64,000 bases of DNA. It comes from Bog-756 sp963699105. Lineage in GTDB: Bacteria; Actinomycetota; Acidimicrobiia; Acidimicrobiales; RAAP-2. A program made the position numbers and the translations under genes. The DNA lies in NCBI GenBank assembly GCA_963699105.1, contig CAVOTI010000001.1, positions 1,178,001-1,242,000 of the forward strand, in the 5' to 3' direction. Position 1 is the stretch's first letter. Each line of letters starts with the position of its first letter. Below are positions 17,596 through 27,440 of the stretch, piece after piece. Under the pieces are notes generated by a model. That model ran no database searches, was not told where the DNA came from, and was given only the letters and a program-made list of their open reading frames with translations.

Positions 17596-19080
17596 ACTGC
17601 TGTCGGAGGTCGGCCTGTCGAGGGGGGACGCCGGAGTCTCCGTCTCCTTCGCCGGACAAGATCCGATCGTTCCGGCCGCTCACCGGCTCGGAGCCTGCAT
17701 CGGGGTCCCACTCATGGCCGGGGCGGTGGCCGCCGTTGCCTTTCACCGGCATCGGGGCGGGCCGAGGCAAGATCTCTACCTCGACCTGGGACAGGCTGTG
17801 CACACCATCAATCCGGGAGCCTTCTGGCACCCCACGCTCAACGGTGAGATGGCCCCGCATCCGCTGATCCTCGACAACCCGTTCCTTAGTGGCGCCGTAC
17901 CGGACGGCCGATGGCCGCTGGGTCATGGCCTCGGGCGTCTATCCCCATCTGGCCGCCCAGTGGTGCCGTTTCTTGGACGTACCACCCGACCCCACCAGGG
18001 TGGCCGAGGTGATGGCCGGGTGGGACGGGTTCGAACTGGAGGAGACGGCGAGCGCCGCCGGCCTGCCGATCTGCGTGGTGCGGACCCCGGCCGAGTGGCT
18101 GGCCCACGACAGGGGGCGCTGCTGGCCGCCCAGCCGGTCATCGGGCTGACACGCATCGGCGACGCTCCGGCCCGGGACTTCGGAGCAGCCGAGCGGCCAT
18201 TCGACGGCATCCGAGTCCTGTCGTTCACCCACGCCATCGCCGGTCCGGCCGTCGGCCGGACGCTGGCCGAGCACGGAGCGGACGTGCTCGGCGCCACTCG
18301 TCCCAACGATTACGAGCACGAGTACATCTACGCCGAGGCCAACGTCGGATCCCGGAGTGCCTACGTCGACCTCGGCAGCCCTCGGCACGGGAACGGGCCG
18401 CCGATCTGCTGGCCGAGGCCGACGTCGTGGTCAACAACCATCGCACTTGGTTCGCTCGAGCGTCGCGGTCTCGATCCCCGGGAGCTGGCCGATCGGCACC
18501 CCGGCCTCGTGTACGTCTCGGTCACCTGCTACGGCTCGATCGGCCCGTGGGCCGGACGCGGAGGGTTCGACATGAACGGGTCGGCCGCATCGGGTCTCAT
18601 GACCATCGAAGGGAGCGCGGCCGAACCCCGGTTCCCCGTCACCTTCCTCCTCAACGACTACATCACCGGCTACATGGGCGCCATCGGGGCGGCGGCCGCG
18701 CTGGTCAAGCGCGCCACCGAGGGCGGCTCGTGGCACGTCACCGGTGAACCTGACGAGGACGGCGATGTGGTGCGGCTCGCTCGGACTCGTCGACCCGGCT
18801 CTTGCCGGCCGTGACGAGGAGCACAGCCTGCGCCGAGCCCGTCGCCTACGACGCCCCCAGCCCGCTCGGGGACGTCCACATGCTCGCCCCGCCGGTGCGC
18901 TTCTCGCAGACACCGGCCTCGTGGCCCGACCCGATCCTCGTCCCGCCGCGGGTCGAGTCGGCCGGCCTGGCGGGCCTGACCGATCGATCACCCGGGACCG
19001 GCGGGTCGCCGAGGGCGGTTGCGCCCTCGACCACCGGCCACCGCTATCTGGCTCGCGGTGATGGGGGGAGGTCCTCGTAA
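17456..19080 (+). pseudogene. CaiB/BaiF-type CoA-transferase, full length but shattered by frame changes
   Basis: A class III CoA-transferase of the long form: an N-terminal lobe (HRLGACIGVPLMAGAV, AVHTINPGAFWHPTLNG) and a core domain beginning RPFDGIRVLSFTHAIAGP. AGGAG precedes the ATG. Homology is continuous from start to end at normal length, but the frame changes at least five times, near 17886, 18110, 18385, 18455 and 18750. The C-terminus (LGDVHMLAPPVRFSQTP) is readable to about 19000. With so many lesions no functional protein can be made from the sequence as given. Similar genes activate carboxylates as CoA thioesters in catabolism. Confidence 0.65.
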
Positions 19081-19430
19081 TACGGGATGTGGGCCTGTTG
19101 CAAGGCGGGAGTGAGCCGTTTCCGCACCCACTCGGCTCCCTGGCCCTCCACCTCCCAGGCCGGATCCTGTCCGTCCGTGGTCCTCACGCTGATGACGGTC
19201 ACCTGCTTGGGTGCCGATGCCGGACGACCCAGGCGACGGCCGGTGCCGACGCTGGCACCAAGGGCCATGAACGCCTGGGCCTCGGTGCCGCCAACGCGTT
19301 CTCGACGACCTCGACACTCTCCACCGTATCCAGCGGGATGCCGTGGGTCAGACGGAACTCGCCGAATCCGAGACTGCCGTCCCTGATTCTGAAGTGCGGG
19401 CCACGTCGTCCCAGCGATGAATGACCGCCT
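19044..19430 (-). pseudogene. PH-like actinobacterial protein of unknown function, frame-broken
   Basis: The clear C-terminal part reads GTEAQAFMALGASVGTGRRLG and continues to GAEWVRKRLTPALQQAHIPYYED, a pattern I recognise from short actinobacterial proteins of unknown function with a PH-like strand order. The preceding strands, HFRIRDGSLGFGEFRL and IPLDTVESVEVVEN, lie in other frames, so at least two single-base changes have occurred between 19270 and 19410. No start codon can be fixed. It overlaps the tail of the broken CoA-transferase on the opposite strand. Confidence 0.4.
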
Positions 19431-19743
19431 CGGTACGTGCACTTCGTCGGAAAGCCGATAGTGACGTCCCCGACCGAGGATTCCTTCTCCGCCGGCCAGG
19501 TCTACCACGGTGAGGGATCCCGGGCCGATGGCCCCGGTTCTCGCCCCCTCCCCTTCCCCATCCGGTTACCGTGCCCACCGCATCCGAGCGTCTGCACCTA
19601 CTCGAAGGATGGCGACGGCCGGGTACACGGCCGTGTGCCAACGGAGAAGGCCGGCGTGCCGAGCCCGTCAACTCCGGGTCGACACGATCAGCGCCACCGA
19701 GCACCGGCAGGCCACGCCATCACCTACCGCTGGGCCCCGGGCG

Positions 19744-20835
19744 TCAGGCGCCCTCGGCTTCGATCAAGTCCAGCGATTCCAGCTCCAATGCGTGGCGCAT
19801 GTGCCGATCGATGGCGGTGAGGAACATGCGGTCCCCACGCTCGGTCTGCTCGACCAACATTGCCGCCCCGACGGTCAGGAACACACCGTGCATCGCCCCC
19901 AGTCGGTACTGCCGCCAGCACTGGTCCCACGAGAAGTCGGCCACCCCCGCTCCCCGCAATCGGTCGAAGTAGTCGTGGACGAGCCCGGACTCGGCCCGGC
20001 GCCTGATGTCGGGCAGGAGGGATCCCCCCACGAAGTAGCTGATGTCGGCGACGCCGTTGCCGAGCACCACCGTCTGCCAGTCGACGACCCAGACGTCCCG
20101 GCCGCCCGGATCGAGCATCAGGTTGTCGAGCCGTAGGTCGCCATGGAAGATCGTCCGGGGTCCGCCGTCCCCTCGCCACCACCGGCCCATACCGGGCAGG
20201 GCCCTCTCGAGGCCTCGGTGCACGTCGTCGTCGAGCTCGGAACCGAAGCGCTCGAGGAACGACGGGAACACCGATGCCAGGGCATCCGAGACCTTCGCCG
20301 CCGTTTCGGGGGAGTTCCGGTTGAGCCAACCGACCCTCTCGAGGGCCGGGTCGCCCCACCGTGGCACGTGAAATGCCACCGCCTGCCCGATCACCTGTTC
20401 GGCCAGTTCGGGGCGGCATCCGGCCAGGTCATTTCCGGCTACCGCCGGCGCCAGATCTTCCAGCAGGAGAAGGAACTCGCCGGCGTCCAGGTCGATCTGG
20501 GCGAGATAGCACGCCGGACAGTTGACGCCCAGGGTCGGGGCAAGTTCCCGGTAGAACTCGACCTCCACCTCATAGGCCCGAAACGCCTTGCCGGTGGCCC
20601 GGCTACCGGGATGCTTGGAGGCAGATTTGGCCACGAGGGACGCCGGACCATCGCTGGGACCGTCGTAGTCGAGCGTGAGCCGCGTCGACTCGGCCATCTG
20701 GCCGGTGCCGATCGGGATCGAGCTGACTCCGGTGACACGCCCGGTGGTCAGCCTCCCCCGGGCCCGCAGGACGGTGTCGATGGCCGACGGCGTCCACTCG
20801 CCCTGGCCGATCAACGGCCAAGGCTCGATCGTCAC
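19744..20835 (-). CDS. Aminoglycoside-phosphotransferase-fold kinase, ecdysteroid-kinase-like
   Basis: A 363-residue kinase-fold protein. HGDLRLDN near residues 231-238 is the catalytic loop with the base aspartate, and VVDWQ near 251-254 supplies the metal-binding aspartate. The overall layout resembles the EcKL/choline-kinase-like phosphotransferases often found near acyl-CoA metabolism genes in actinobacteria. It starts at a GTG whose bases overlap the stop of the broken CMD gene (GTGA), so the two were translationally coupled. It is the only intact gene in the 17.4-23.4 kb block. Antibiotic resistance should not be assumed. Confidence 0.75.
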   Translation of the reverse strand: MTIEPWPLIGQGEWTPSAIDTVLRARGRLTTGRVTGVSSIPIGTGQMAESTRLTLDYDGPSDGPASLVAKSASKHPGSRATGKAFRAYEVEVEFYRELAPTLGVNCPACYLAQIDLDAGEFLLLLEDLAPAVAGNDLAGCRPELAEQVIGQAVAFHVPRWGDPALERVGWLNRNSPETAAKVSDALASVFPSFLERFGSELDDDVHRGLERALPGMGRWWRGDGGPRTIFHGDLRLDNLMLDPGGRDVWVVDWQTVVLGNGVADISYFVGGSLLPDIRRRAESGLVHDYFDRLRGAGVADFSWDQCWRQYRLGAMHGVFLTVGAAMLVEQTERGDRMFLTAIDRHMRHALELESLDLIEAEGA

Positions 20836-21510
20836 TTGCCGAGACGGCCGAGCCGCTGTTTGTCCCCCGGTTCCGAGCCCAACTGCACATAGCTCTCGGC
20901 ATCGAACTCGTCGGGGGGATCGACGTCGACGACGTACTCGGGTCGATCGTCCCACTCGAGCCTCAGCGCCCGGGTGACCACCGCGTGCTGCAGGTACATG
21001 GCAGTGATGTACGTGAGCTCGAAGATCTCCTCGTCGGCCAGCTCGTCGTGGAGCACTTCGAAGACGTCGTCAGCCACCCGTCCGCCGTCGAGAGCGATAC
21101 CGTCGGCATAGGCCAGGACGGCCCTCTCCGCCGGGTGAAGGCATCGGAGACCTGCCACCCGGCGATACCCTTGATCTTGGTCGGGGTCGGCGTGAGTCCC
21201 CGCAGTGCCTGGATGTGCTGGGAGTAGACGAACTTGCTGCCGACGGCCCAGCCCACCCGGGCCTGGGCCAACTCCCGGAGCACGCCATCCAACTTGCCGG
21301 TCCGGGACTCCGGTAGAGCACGAACCCGGCCACGGCATGTTCCATGATGTCGGGGACGAGGGCGTAGGTGGTCCACCAGTCGCCCTGGCTCCCCGTGGCC
21401 GTGCCCGTGGCCGAGGGCTCCGCGGATCGACGCCCTTGCCGAAGACCAGGTCGTACATGGCATTGACGAGTGGGCTCTCCGTCTCCGAGCGAGGGACCTG
21501 ACGGAGGCCG
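20832..21510 (-). pseudogene. Carboxymuconolactone-decarboxylase-like (AhpD-fold) protein, frame-broken
   Basis: Segments in three frames combine to a CMD-type protein: ESPLVNAMYDLVFGKGV, then LAQARVGWAVGSKFVYSQH, then PAERAVLAYADGIALDGG and IFELTYITAMYLQHAV. The usual CxxC pair is not evident; the SKFVYSQH region takes its place, as in cysteine-less CMD relatives of carboxylate catabolism. Frame changes lie near 21135, 21310 and 21440. Its stop overlaps the GTG of the phosphotransferase. Confidence 0.5.
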
Positions 21511-21539
21511 GGTCACTGGCCTCCCGGGCCGTACGCTGG

Positions 21540-22125
21540 TGGCCACGGGCGGAGGGGCCGGCCGCCGCATGGCTGACGTCACCGTCGTCGAACGACTTGG
21601 TCCAGGCGGCCAACTCCAGCAGGATCCCGTCGGGATCCTGAAAGTAGACCGACCGTACGAAGACCCCCGGATGCATCTCTTCGCTCACCGTCCATTCGCT
21701 GTCGTCATGGTTGACAACCACCGAGCAGTCGACCCCGTGGTCGACCAATCGGTCCCGGTATGGCTCGATGAGGTCCGGGCGCCACCTGGAGGGCGACGTG
21801 GTTCATGGATCCGACGGCCGAGCGTCGATCTCCCCGTTGTCCGGTCGGGTCAGCGGGGCGGCGACGCCGGGCGCCGGACCGGGGGCCGTCGGCGAACCAG
21901 AAGAAGGCCAACGAGTCCCCGTTGCCGATGTCGAAGAAGAAATGCTGGCCCATGCCGGCCGGCAGTTCGACGGTCTTGATCAGTCTGAGGTCCAAGACGT
22001 TGGAGTAGAAGTCAACCGTCCGGGCCATGTCGCTGCAGACCAGAGCGAGATGACTCAATCCCCTGGAGCTCCAGTGGCGATTCCTCAGTTCGGCGATCGG
22101 TGGATGCTTCGTTCGGCGTCATCAT
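21540..22125 (-). pseudogene. VOC family (extradiol-dioxygenase-like) protein, frame-broken
   Basis: The readable parts are an N-terminal tag (MTPNEASTDRRTEESP), then SHLALVCSDMARTVDFYSN with GMGQHFFFDIGNGDSLAFF, and finally SVYFQDPDGILLELAAW. These are the ordered strands of a VOC protein of about 180 residues with both modules. The frame changes near 22060 and again between 21790 and 21880. The closing PDGxxLELA motif contains the metal-ligand glutamate. The 3' end is not clear because no stop follows at the expected place. Confidence 0.5.
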
Positions 22126-22227
22126 CGTGTCGACCTCCCCGAGATTGCATGCACCTGTCACCCTGATCCCCGGCAATCCTCCCTTCCAGCGCTCGTCCGG
22201 CCCGGTCGATTGCATACACTCTGCGCT

Positions 22228-23412
22228 ATGACGACACGTCCAGTGGTCCACTCGCGGGAATCCGGGTGCTCGAGTTCGGGAGCCTGATCGCCGGTCCGTT
22301 CGCCGGCCAATTGCTCGGCGACTACGGGGCCGACGTCATCAAGATCGAGCCGCCGGACGGGAGATCCGTGCCGCCGATGGGGAGTACTGCACGAGGGTGA
22401 GAGCCTGTGGTGGACAGGGATCGCCCGGAACAAGCGGTCAGTCGTGGTCGACCTGCCACCGAGGCCGGGATGCCGACGGTGGCCCAGCGCCTGGCGGGGC
22501 AGCACCGACATCGTCGTCGAGAACTTCCGGCCCGGACAGATCGAGCGGTGGGGACTCGCCTATGAGGACCTGTCGAGCGGCAATCCCGGCCTGGTATAGG
22601 TGCACGTCTCGGGCTACGGCCGGACCGGTCCGCGGGCGTCGATGGCCGGATTCGGGAGCATCGGTGAGGCGATGGGAGGGATCCGCCACACCACCGGATG
22701 CCCGAAGGCCCTTCGTCGCGCACCGGCATCAGTCTGGGCGATTCCCTGGCCGCCATGTTCGCCGTCATCGGCGCCCTGGCCGCCGTCGAGGAGCGCCACG
22801 GGAGCGGCCGGGGCCAGGAAGTCGACGTGGCCCTCTACGAGGCCGTGGCCGCCCTGATGGAGTCGTCACTGGCCGATGCCGAAATGGCCGGTGTGGTGCG
22901 GGGTCGCAGCGGGGGTGTTTTGCCGGGGGTGGCCCCGTCCAACGCCTACCCGACGCCGGGAGGCGCCGAGGTCCTGATCGCCGCCAACGCCGACGGCGTG
23001 TTCCGCCGGCTCTGCGATGCCATGGGACGACCGGAGCTGGTCGACGATGGGCGTTTTCGCACCCACCAGGATCGGGGCGACGAACGCCGACCAGCTCGAC
23101 GAGCTCATCGGAGGGTGGTCGGCCACCATGGACGCCAACCCTCTCCTCGAGCTCCTGGCCCACCACGGCGTACCCAGCGGAAGGGTGTTCACAGCGCTCG
23201 ACGCGCTCGGCGATCCCCACTATGCCGCCCGCCACATGGTGCAACGACTGACCAGCGCCCACGGGACCGACATGCCGGTGACCGGGGTCGTGCCCCGATT
23301 CTCCCGGACGCCTGGGACTCTCCGGTGGCCCGGGCCCGCCCTCGGGGCCCATACCGACGAGGTCAAGGCCGAATTGAGCTCGGCCCTGGCTGATCGACCG
23401 TCACCGCCGTGA
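22228..23412 (+). pseudogene. CaiB/BaiF CoA-transferase, second copy, frame-broken
   Basis: A class III CoA-transferase of normal length (about 394 codons). Landmarks in order are LAGIRVLEFGSLIAGPFAG, GADVIKIEPP, IARNKRSVVVDL, DIVVENFRPGQIERWGL, VHVSGYGRTGPR, GQEVDVALYEAVAALME and HHGVPSGRVFTALDAL. The frame changes near 22248, 22390, 22495, 22698 and 23078, and an in-frame TAG interrupts GLV-VHVSGYG near 22598. The catalytic aspartate region in the middle is preserved in sequence. As given the gene is not functional. It lies beside a GntR regulator and an HMG-CoA-lyase-like gene. Confidence 0.65.
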
Positions 23413-23428
23413 TCGGACGCCGCTCCGG

Positions 23429-24310
23429 CTAGCGGCCCCGGTCGGAGAGCTCGGCCGGCCGAGGGCGAAGACCTCTGGCCTCCGATTGACGTTCGGTCCA
23501 GGCGGCATGCCCGCCACCGGAGGAGTCACCCGGTTCGTCGTAGAGAGCGTCGATCGAGTTGGCCGCCTCCACCACGTCGAGCAGCTGATCGCCACCCTGA
23601 AGAACGTGTTCGTGCATCAGCCGGCCGGCCCTCGATCCCTGACCGGCCCGAATGGCTTCGAAGACCAGGCGATGGAACGACACCGACCTCTCGAACTCGG
23701 AGGCCCGGTAGTGCCGAAAGGCTTGGAACACCAACGTGTGATCGACGGTACGGATCAGATTCTGCACCAGCCTTTCGTGCTTCGACGCCTCCAAGATGGT
23801 CAGGTGAAACTGGTCGTTGCCGCGGAACACCCGACGCATGGTCTCGAGGTTCCCGTCGACATGGGCGGCCACCGCAGCCGAAAACTCCTTTTCGGCGAGG
23901 TCCAGCCGATCGAGTTGATCAGACGTCGCACGGGTGGCGGCCAGCTCAGCTGCCATCCCCTCGAGGCGGGCACGCAGTTCGTACAGATCGGCGATCTCAC
24001 CGATGGACAGCGGCCGGACGGTTGTCCCCTTGTTGGCCTCCATCAACACCAAGCCCTCGGACTGGAGCATCCGCATCGCCTCGCGGATCGGCGTGCGGGA
24101 CACCTCGAGCTCGGTGGCGATCCGCTGCTCGACCAGCCGCTCACCAGGGCGGAATCGACCTTCGACGATCCACTGGCGGATCCGGTGGTATGCGAACTCT
24201 GCGCTGGGCTGCGACCCGGCGGGGGGCGGGTGGGCGCCCACAGGGGCATCGGCGGCGGCGGGCGGCCCGGTGCCGCTCGGCCAGCCGGACCGATGGGCCA
24301 TCACGTCCAT
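23429..24310 (-). CDS. GntR/FadR-family transcriptional regulator (FCD domain)
   Basis: A 293-residue regulator. The winged helix-turn-helix (FAYHRIRQWIVEGRFRPG, VEQRIATELEVSRTPIREAM) is followed by an all-helical FCD ligand domain with the metal-binding histidines in NDQFHLTILEAS and MHEHVL. Such proteins respond to organic acids or acyl-CoAs. I start at the methionine of MDVMAHRSG; the longer frame extends over the neighbouring gene's 3' end. It lies between the broken CoA-transferase and the lyase gene and probably controls one or both. Confidence 0.8.
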   Translation of the reverse strand: MDVMAHRSGWPSGTGPPAAADAPVGAHPPPAGSQPSAEFAYHRIRQWIVEGRFRPGERLVEQRIATELEVSRTPIREAMRMLQSEGLVLMEANKGTTVRPLSIGEIADLYELRARLEGMAAELAATRATSDQLDRLDLAEKEFSAAVAAHVDGNLETMRRVFRGNDQFHLTILEASKHERLVQNLIRTVDHTLVFQAFRHYRASEFERSVSFHRLVFEAIRAGQGSRAGRLMHEHVLQGGDQLLDVVEAANSIDALYDEPGDSSGGGHAAWTERQSEARGLRPRPAELSDRGR

Positions 24311-24356
24311 CGCTCCGGGACGACGGCGGCCACGTGAGCCGGGGGGTACGGGCTCA

Positions 24357-25349
24357 TCACCGCCCCGTGGTCGGGCGGGCAGTGTCGGATGGCCCGACTC
24401 CCACCGTCCTGTCGGGGCCCGAGCGAAATTCGGTCGGTGCCTGGTTCCGTGGCCCGGCCACCCCGACATGGCTCTCCATCCGGCGACCGGTTGCCCGACA
24501 GGCGATCTGGGCCGCATCGATCAGGCCGGATACGGAAATCCCGGTGGTCATTCCCATCATCTCGAGGGCATGGGCCAGATCCTCGAGGGCCAGGTTGCCA
24601 GAGGCTCCGGGGGCGAACGGGCAGCCACCCAGTCCACCGACGCTGGCGTCGATCCGAACGGCGCCGGCTCCCAGTGCGAACAGGGCGTTGGCCATGGCCA
24701 GGCCCCTCGTATCGTGCAGGTGGACTCCCACCGGAAGCCCGGTTCGCCCGACCGTCGCCACCAGCGCCTCCACCTCCAACGGAGTGGCAACGCCGATGGT
24801 GTCGGCCAGGCTCACCCCGTCGACCCCCATCGAGGCGGCCGCCCCAGCCAGTCGGTCCACGGCGGTGGGGTCGACCGCCCCTTCATACGGGCAGCCGAAG
24901 GCAGTGGCCAACGTGAGCTCGACCACGCTGCCGACCTGGTGAGCCGCGGCTACGACCCTCTCGAGCTCCCCCATCGCCTCCATGGTCGAGCGACCGGCAT
25001 TGTGGCGGCTGTGGGCGTCACTGACCGACACGACGAACTGGAGATGGCGAATGGAGGCACCGAGAGCGCGCTCGGCACCCCGGGAGTTCAGAACCAGTGC
25101 CCAACGTGTCACCCCCGACCCGGCGGTGGCCAGGGCCAGATCGTCAGCGTCGGCCATGGCCGGGACCCGGTCCGCCCGGACGAAGCTGGTCAACTCCAGC
25201 TCCCTCACCCCGGCGGCGACCAACGCCTCGAAGATCTCCACCTTGGCGGCAGTGCCGACGGGCGCTTCGTCCTGCAAGCCGTCCCGTAGCGTGACGTCAC
25301 GCAGGGCGACGGCACGGCCGGGTTGACGAAGCGGATGGATGTCTCCCAC
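24357..25349 (-). CDS. Hydroxymethylglutaryl-CoA lyase-like protein
   Basis: A 330-residue TIM-barrel acyl-CoA lyase. RDVTLRDGLQDE near the N-terminus holds the metal-binding aspartate and active-site arginine, HLHDTRG supplies the paired histidines, and GGLGGCPFAPGASGN is the signature glycine-rich loop with the essential cysteine. The reaction in characterised members is cleavage of HMG-CoA to acetyl-CoA and acetoacetate; related CoA substrates are possible. It lies next to GntR and CaiB-type genes, which suggests use of a branched dicarboxylate through its CoA ester. Confidence 0.85.
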   Translation of the reverse strand: MGDIHPLRQPGRAVALRDVTLRDGLQDEAPVGTAAKVEIFEALVAAGVRELELTSFVRADRVPAMADADDLALATAGSGVTRWALVLNSRGAERALGASIRHLQFVVSVSDAHSRHNAGRSTMEAMGELERVVAAAHQVGSVVELTLATAFGCPYEGAVDPTAVDRLAGAAASMGVDGVSLADTIGVATPLEVEALVATVGRTGLPVGVHLHDTRGLAMANALFALGAGAVRIDASVGGLGGCPFAPGASGNLALEDLAHALEMMGMTTGISVSGLIDAAQIACRATGRRMESHVGVAGPRNQAPTEFRSGPDRTVGVGPSDTARPTTGR

Positions 25350-25433
25350 AGTGCATACAACCCTAGCGATCCGGGCGGACGCTCAAACTGACCACGGGCC
25401 GACACCCACGGTGGGGGCACGTAGAGTTCGGCC

Positions 25434-26405
25434 ATGCCTTTCGGACTCCGCTTCGACTTCCGCAATCCGGCTCTGGCGGCGACCTCCATGGCCGACCGCT
25501 ACTCGGCGGCCCTCGAGATGGCGGCCTGGGCGGATGCGCTGGGCTGTGTGACCATATCGGTATCCGAGCATCACGGCTCGGACGACGGCTACCTGCCGAG
25601 CCCCATCCCAATGCTGGCGGCCATGGCGGCCCGCACCGAGAACGTGCGCCTGATGGTGGCGGCGCTCATCGCCCCCTTCCACGACCCGCTCGGGCTGGCC
25701 GAAGACCTGGTGGTGCTGGACAACCTGAGCCGGGGCCGGGTGGACCTCGTGGTGGCCGCCGGCTACGTGCACGAGGAGTTCGCCATGTTCGACGTGGCCA
25801 TGAGCGAGCGCGGCCAACGGGTCACCGAGGCGGTGACCACCCTCAAAGCCGCGTTCTCCGGCCAACCCTTCGAGTACCGCGGCCGCACCGTCCGGGTCAC
25901 TCCGGCCCCCTTCCGACCGGGAGGTCCCACCCTGATCCTCGGAGGCAGTTCCAAAGCCGCCGCCGAACGCGCCGCCCAGATCGGTGACGGCTTCCTGCCC
26001 AGCGACGCCTCGGTGTGGAAGTACTACGTGGACGAAATGCTGCGCCTGGGCCGGCCGGACCCGGGCCCCTGCCCCATGGGCGACACGGTGAACTTGGCCC
26101 TGGCCGAAGATCCGGTGCTCGGCTGGGAGCAGATGGCACCCTATTTCATGCACGAGATGAACAGCTACGGGGTCTGGCAGGCGCAGGACGATCTGGCCAG
26201 CCCCTTCCGGACGGTGGCTGATCTCGACGAGTTGGCGGCCAGTGGTAAGTACCGCGTGATCACCCCCGAGGAGATGATCGAGGAGCAGAGGGACTCGCCG
26301 TCTCCCTTCGTCATGTTCCACCCACTGTGCGGCGGCATGCCCATCGGACTTGCCTGGTCCAGCCTCAGACTCTTCGAGGAGAAGGTCCTGCCGGCCTTGG
26401 CCTAG
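25434..26405 (+). CDS. LLM-class flavin-dependent oxidoreductase
   Basis: A 323-residue luciferase-like TIM barrel. VTISVSEHHGSDDGYLPSP and the segment RVDLVVAAGYVHEEF are characteristic of this class, in which FMN or F420 is bound. It is divergent from the lyase gene, with 84 bases between, and precedes an enoyl-CoA hydratase. The sequence alone does not decide between FMN monooxygenase and F420-dependent dehydrogenase, and the substrate is unknown. Confidence 0.8.
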   Translation: MPFGLRFDFRNPALAATSMADRYSAALEMAAWADALGCVTISVSEHHGSDDGYLPSPIPMLAAMAARTENVRLMVAALIAPFHDPLGLAEDLVVLDNLSRGRVDLVVAAGYVHEEFAMFDVAMSERGQRVTEAVTTLKAAFSGQPFEYRGRTVRVTPAPFRPGGPTLILGGSSKAAAERAAQIGDGFLPSDASVWKYYVDEMLRLGRPDPGPCPMGDTVNLALAEDPVLGWEQMAPYFMHEMNSYGVWQAQDDLASPFRTVADLDELAASGKYRVITPEEMIEEQRDSPSPFVMFHPLCGGMPIGLAWSSLRLFEEKVLPALA

Positions 26406-26612
26406 CGGCGGGGAGCTCGGGCCCGGGCAATTGGTACATTTGGCCTGCTCGGCCCGGTGAGCCCGGGTGCCGCCCCGGCCAGGTCGGTCTTCGTCGGACT
26501 CCGACTCAGGCCATGATGACCTGAGCGGTCCCGCCGTGGACGTCGACATGAGCACTACTAGGAGGTCGGTCAGATCGAGTTCGAAACCCTGCTGTACGAG
26601 GAAGCCGACGGA

Positions 26613-27368
26613 GTGGCGGTCGTCACCCTCAACCGACCCGAAGTGCACAATGCATTCGACGAAGCCATGCAGGTCGAGCTACGCGAGCTGTGGCGGCGGT
26701 TGAGGTCCAACGACGAGGTGCGGGCCGTCGTTCTCACCGGATCGGGCCAGAAGGCCTTCTGTACCGGAATGGACCGGTCGGGCGTCCCCACTGAGGAGGG
26801 TGAGTACTACTTCCATGCCTTGACCTACGAAGACCCCGGCCGGAGCATCGGTCCCCGCAGCCAAGGCCTGTGGAAGCCCGTGCTGGCCGCGGTGAACGGA
26901 ATGGCGTGCGGTGGGGCCTTCTACCTTCTGGGCCAAGTCGATTTCATCGTGGCCGCCGAGCACGCCACCTTCTTCGATCCTCATGTCACCTACGGCATGC
27001 CCGCTGTCTTCGAGCCGGCATTGATGGGCCAGAGGATGCCGTTCGGCGAGGTCATGCGCATGACGCTGATGGGGAGCCAAGAGCGCATCTCGGCCGAGAA
27101 GGCCGAGCAGATCGGTCTGGTCACCCAGGTCGTTCCTTCGGACGAGGTGGTCGAGGTGACGCGTCAGTTGGCCCTGACCATCGCCTCGTTCTCTCCGGCG
27201 GCGGTGCAGGCTTCACTGCGGGCGGTGTGGGCCTCTCGAGAGATATCCCCCGGTCAGATGGTCGAGCTGGGCAACCTCTTCCTCAATCTCGCCACCTCGG
27301 CGGAATCGCTCCGCAGCAGCCAGGAGGTCTTCCAGAAGAGAAAGCCCCGGCCCCCGACGATTCGGTGA
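26613..27368 (+). CDS. Enoyl-CoA hydratase/isomerase (crotonase) family protein
   Basis: A crotonase-fold protein of about 251 residues as opened from GTG. VVTLNRPEVHNAF, the oxyanion-hole segment VLAAVNGMACGGAFYLL and the helix FFDPHVTYGMPAV are visible. One catalytic glutamate position appears replaced, so dehydration is not certain. Homology begins upstream of the GTG, at IEFETLLYEEADG (26574). An AGGAGG at 26560-26565 is spaced correctly for an ATC codon at 26574, so either the initiator was misread or a base is missing after the ATG at 26548. The true protein is about 265 residues. Confidence 0.75.
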   Translation: MAVVTLNRPEVHNAFDEAMQVELRELWRRLRSNDEVRAVVLTGSGQKAFCTGMDRSGVPTEEGEYYFHALTYEDPGRSIGPRSQGLWKPVLAAVNGMACGGAFYLLGQVDFIVAAEHATFFDPHVTYGMPAVFEPALMGQRMPFGEVMRMTLMGSQERISAEKAEQIGLVTQVVPSDEVVEVTRQLALTIASFSPAAVQASLRAVWASREISPGQMVELGNLFLNLATSAESLRSSQEVFQKRKPRPPTIR

Positions 27369-27440
27369 TCGAGCGGGACCGTCTCCCACGCCGACCAGGG
27401 ACCCGGACCCCCCGGCGTCGGGCATCGGCGCCGGCGGCCG

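Noticed and set aside
19744..20835. Reading the phosphotransferase as an aminoglycoside-resistance gene
   Set aside because: Only the general kinase-fold motifs are present. The overall layout and gene context fit EcKL-like metabolic kinases better, and no resistance-specific residues can be claimed.
25383..26648. A 421-codon frame antisense to the LLM oxidoreductase
   Set aside because: The luciferase-like motifs lie on the other strand and this frame has no homology I can see.
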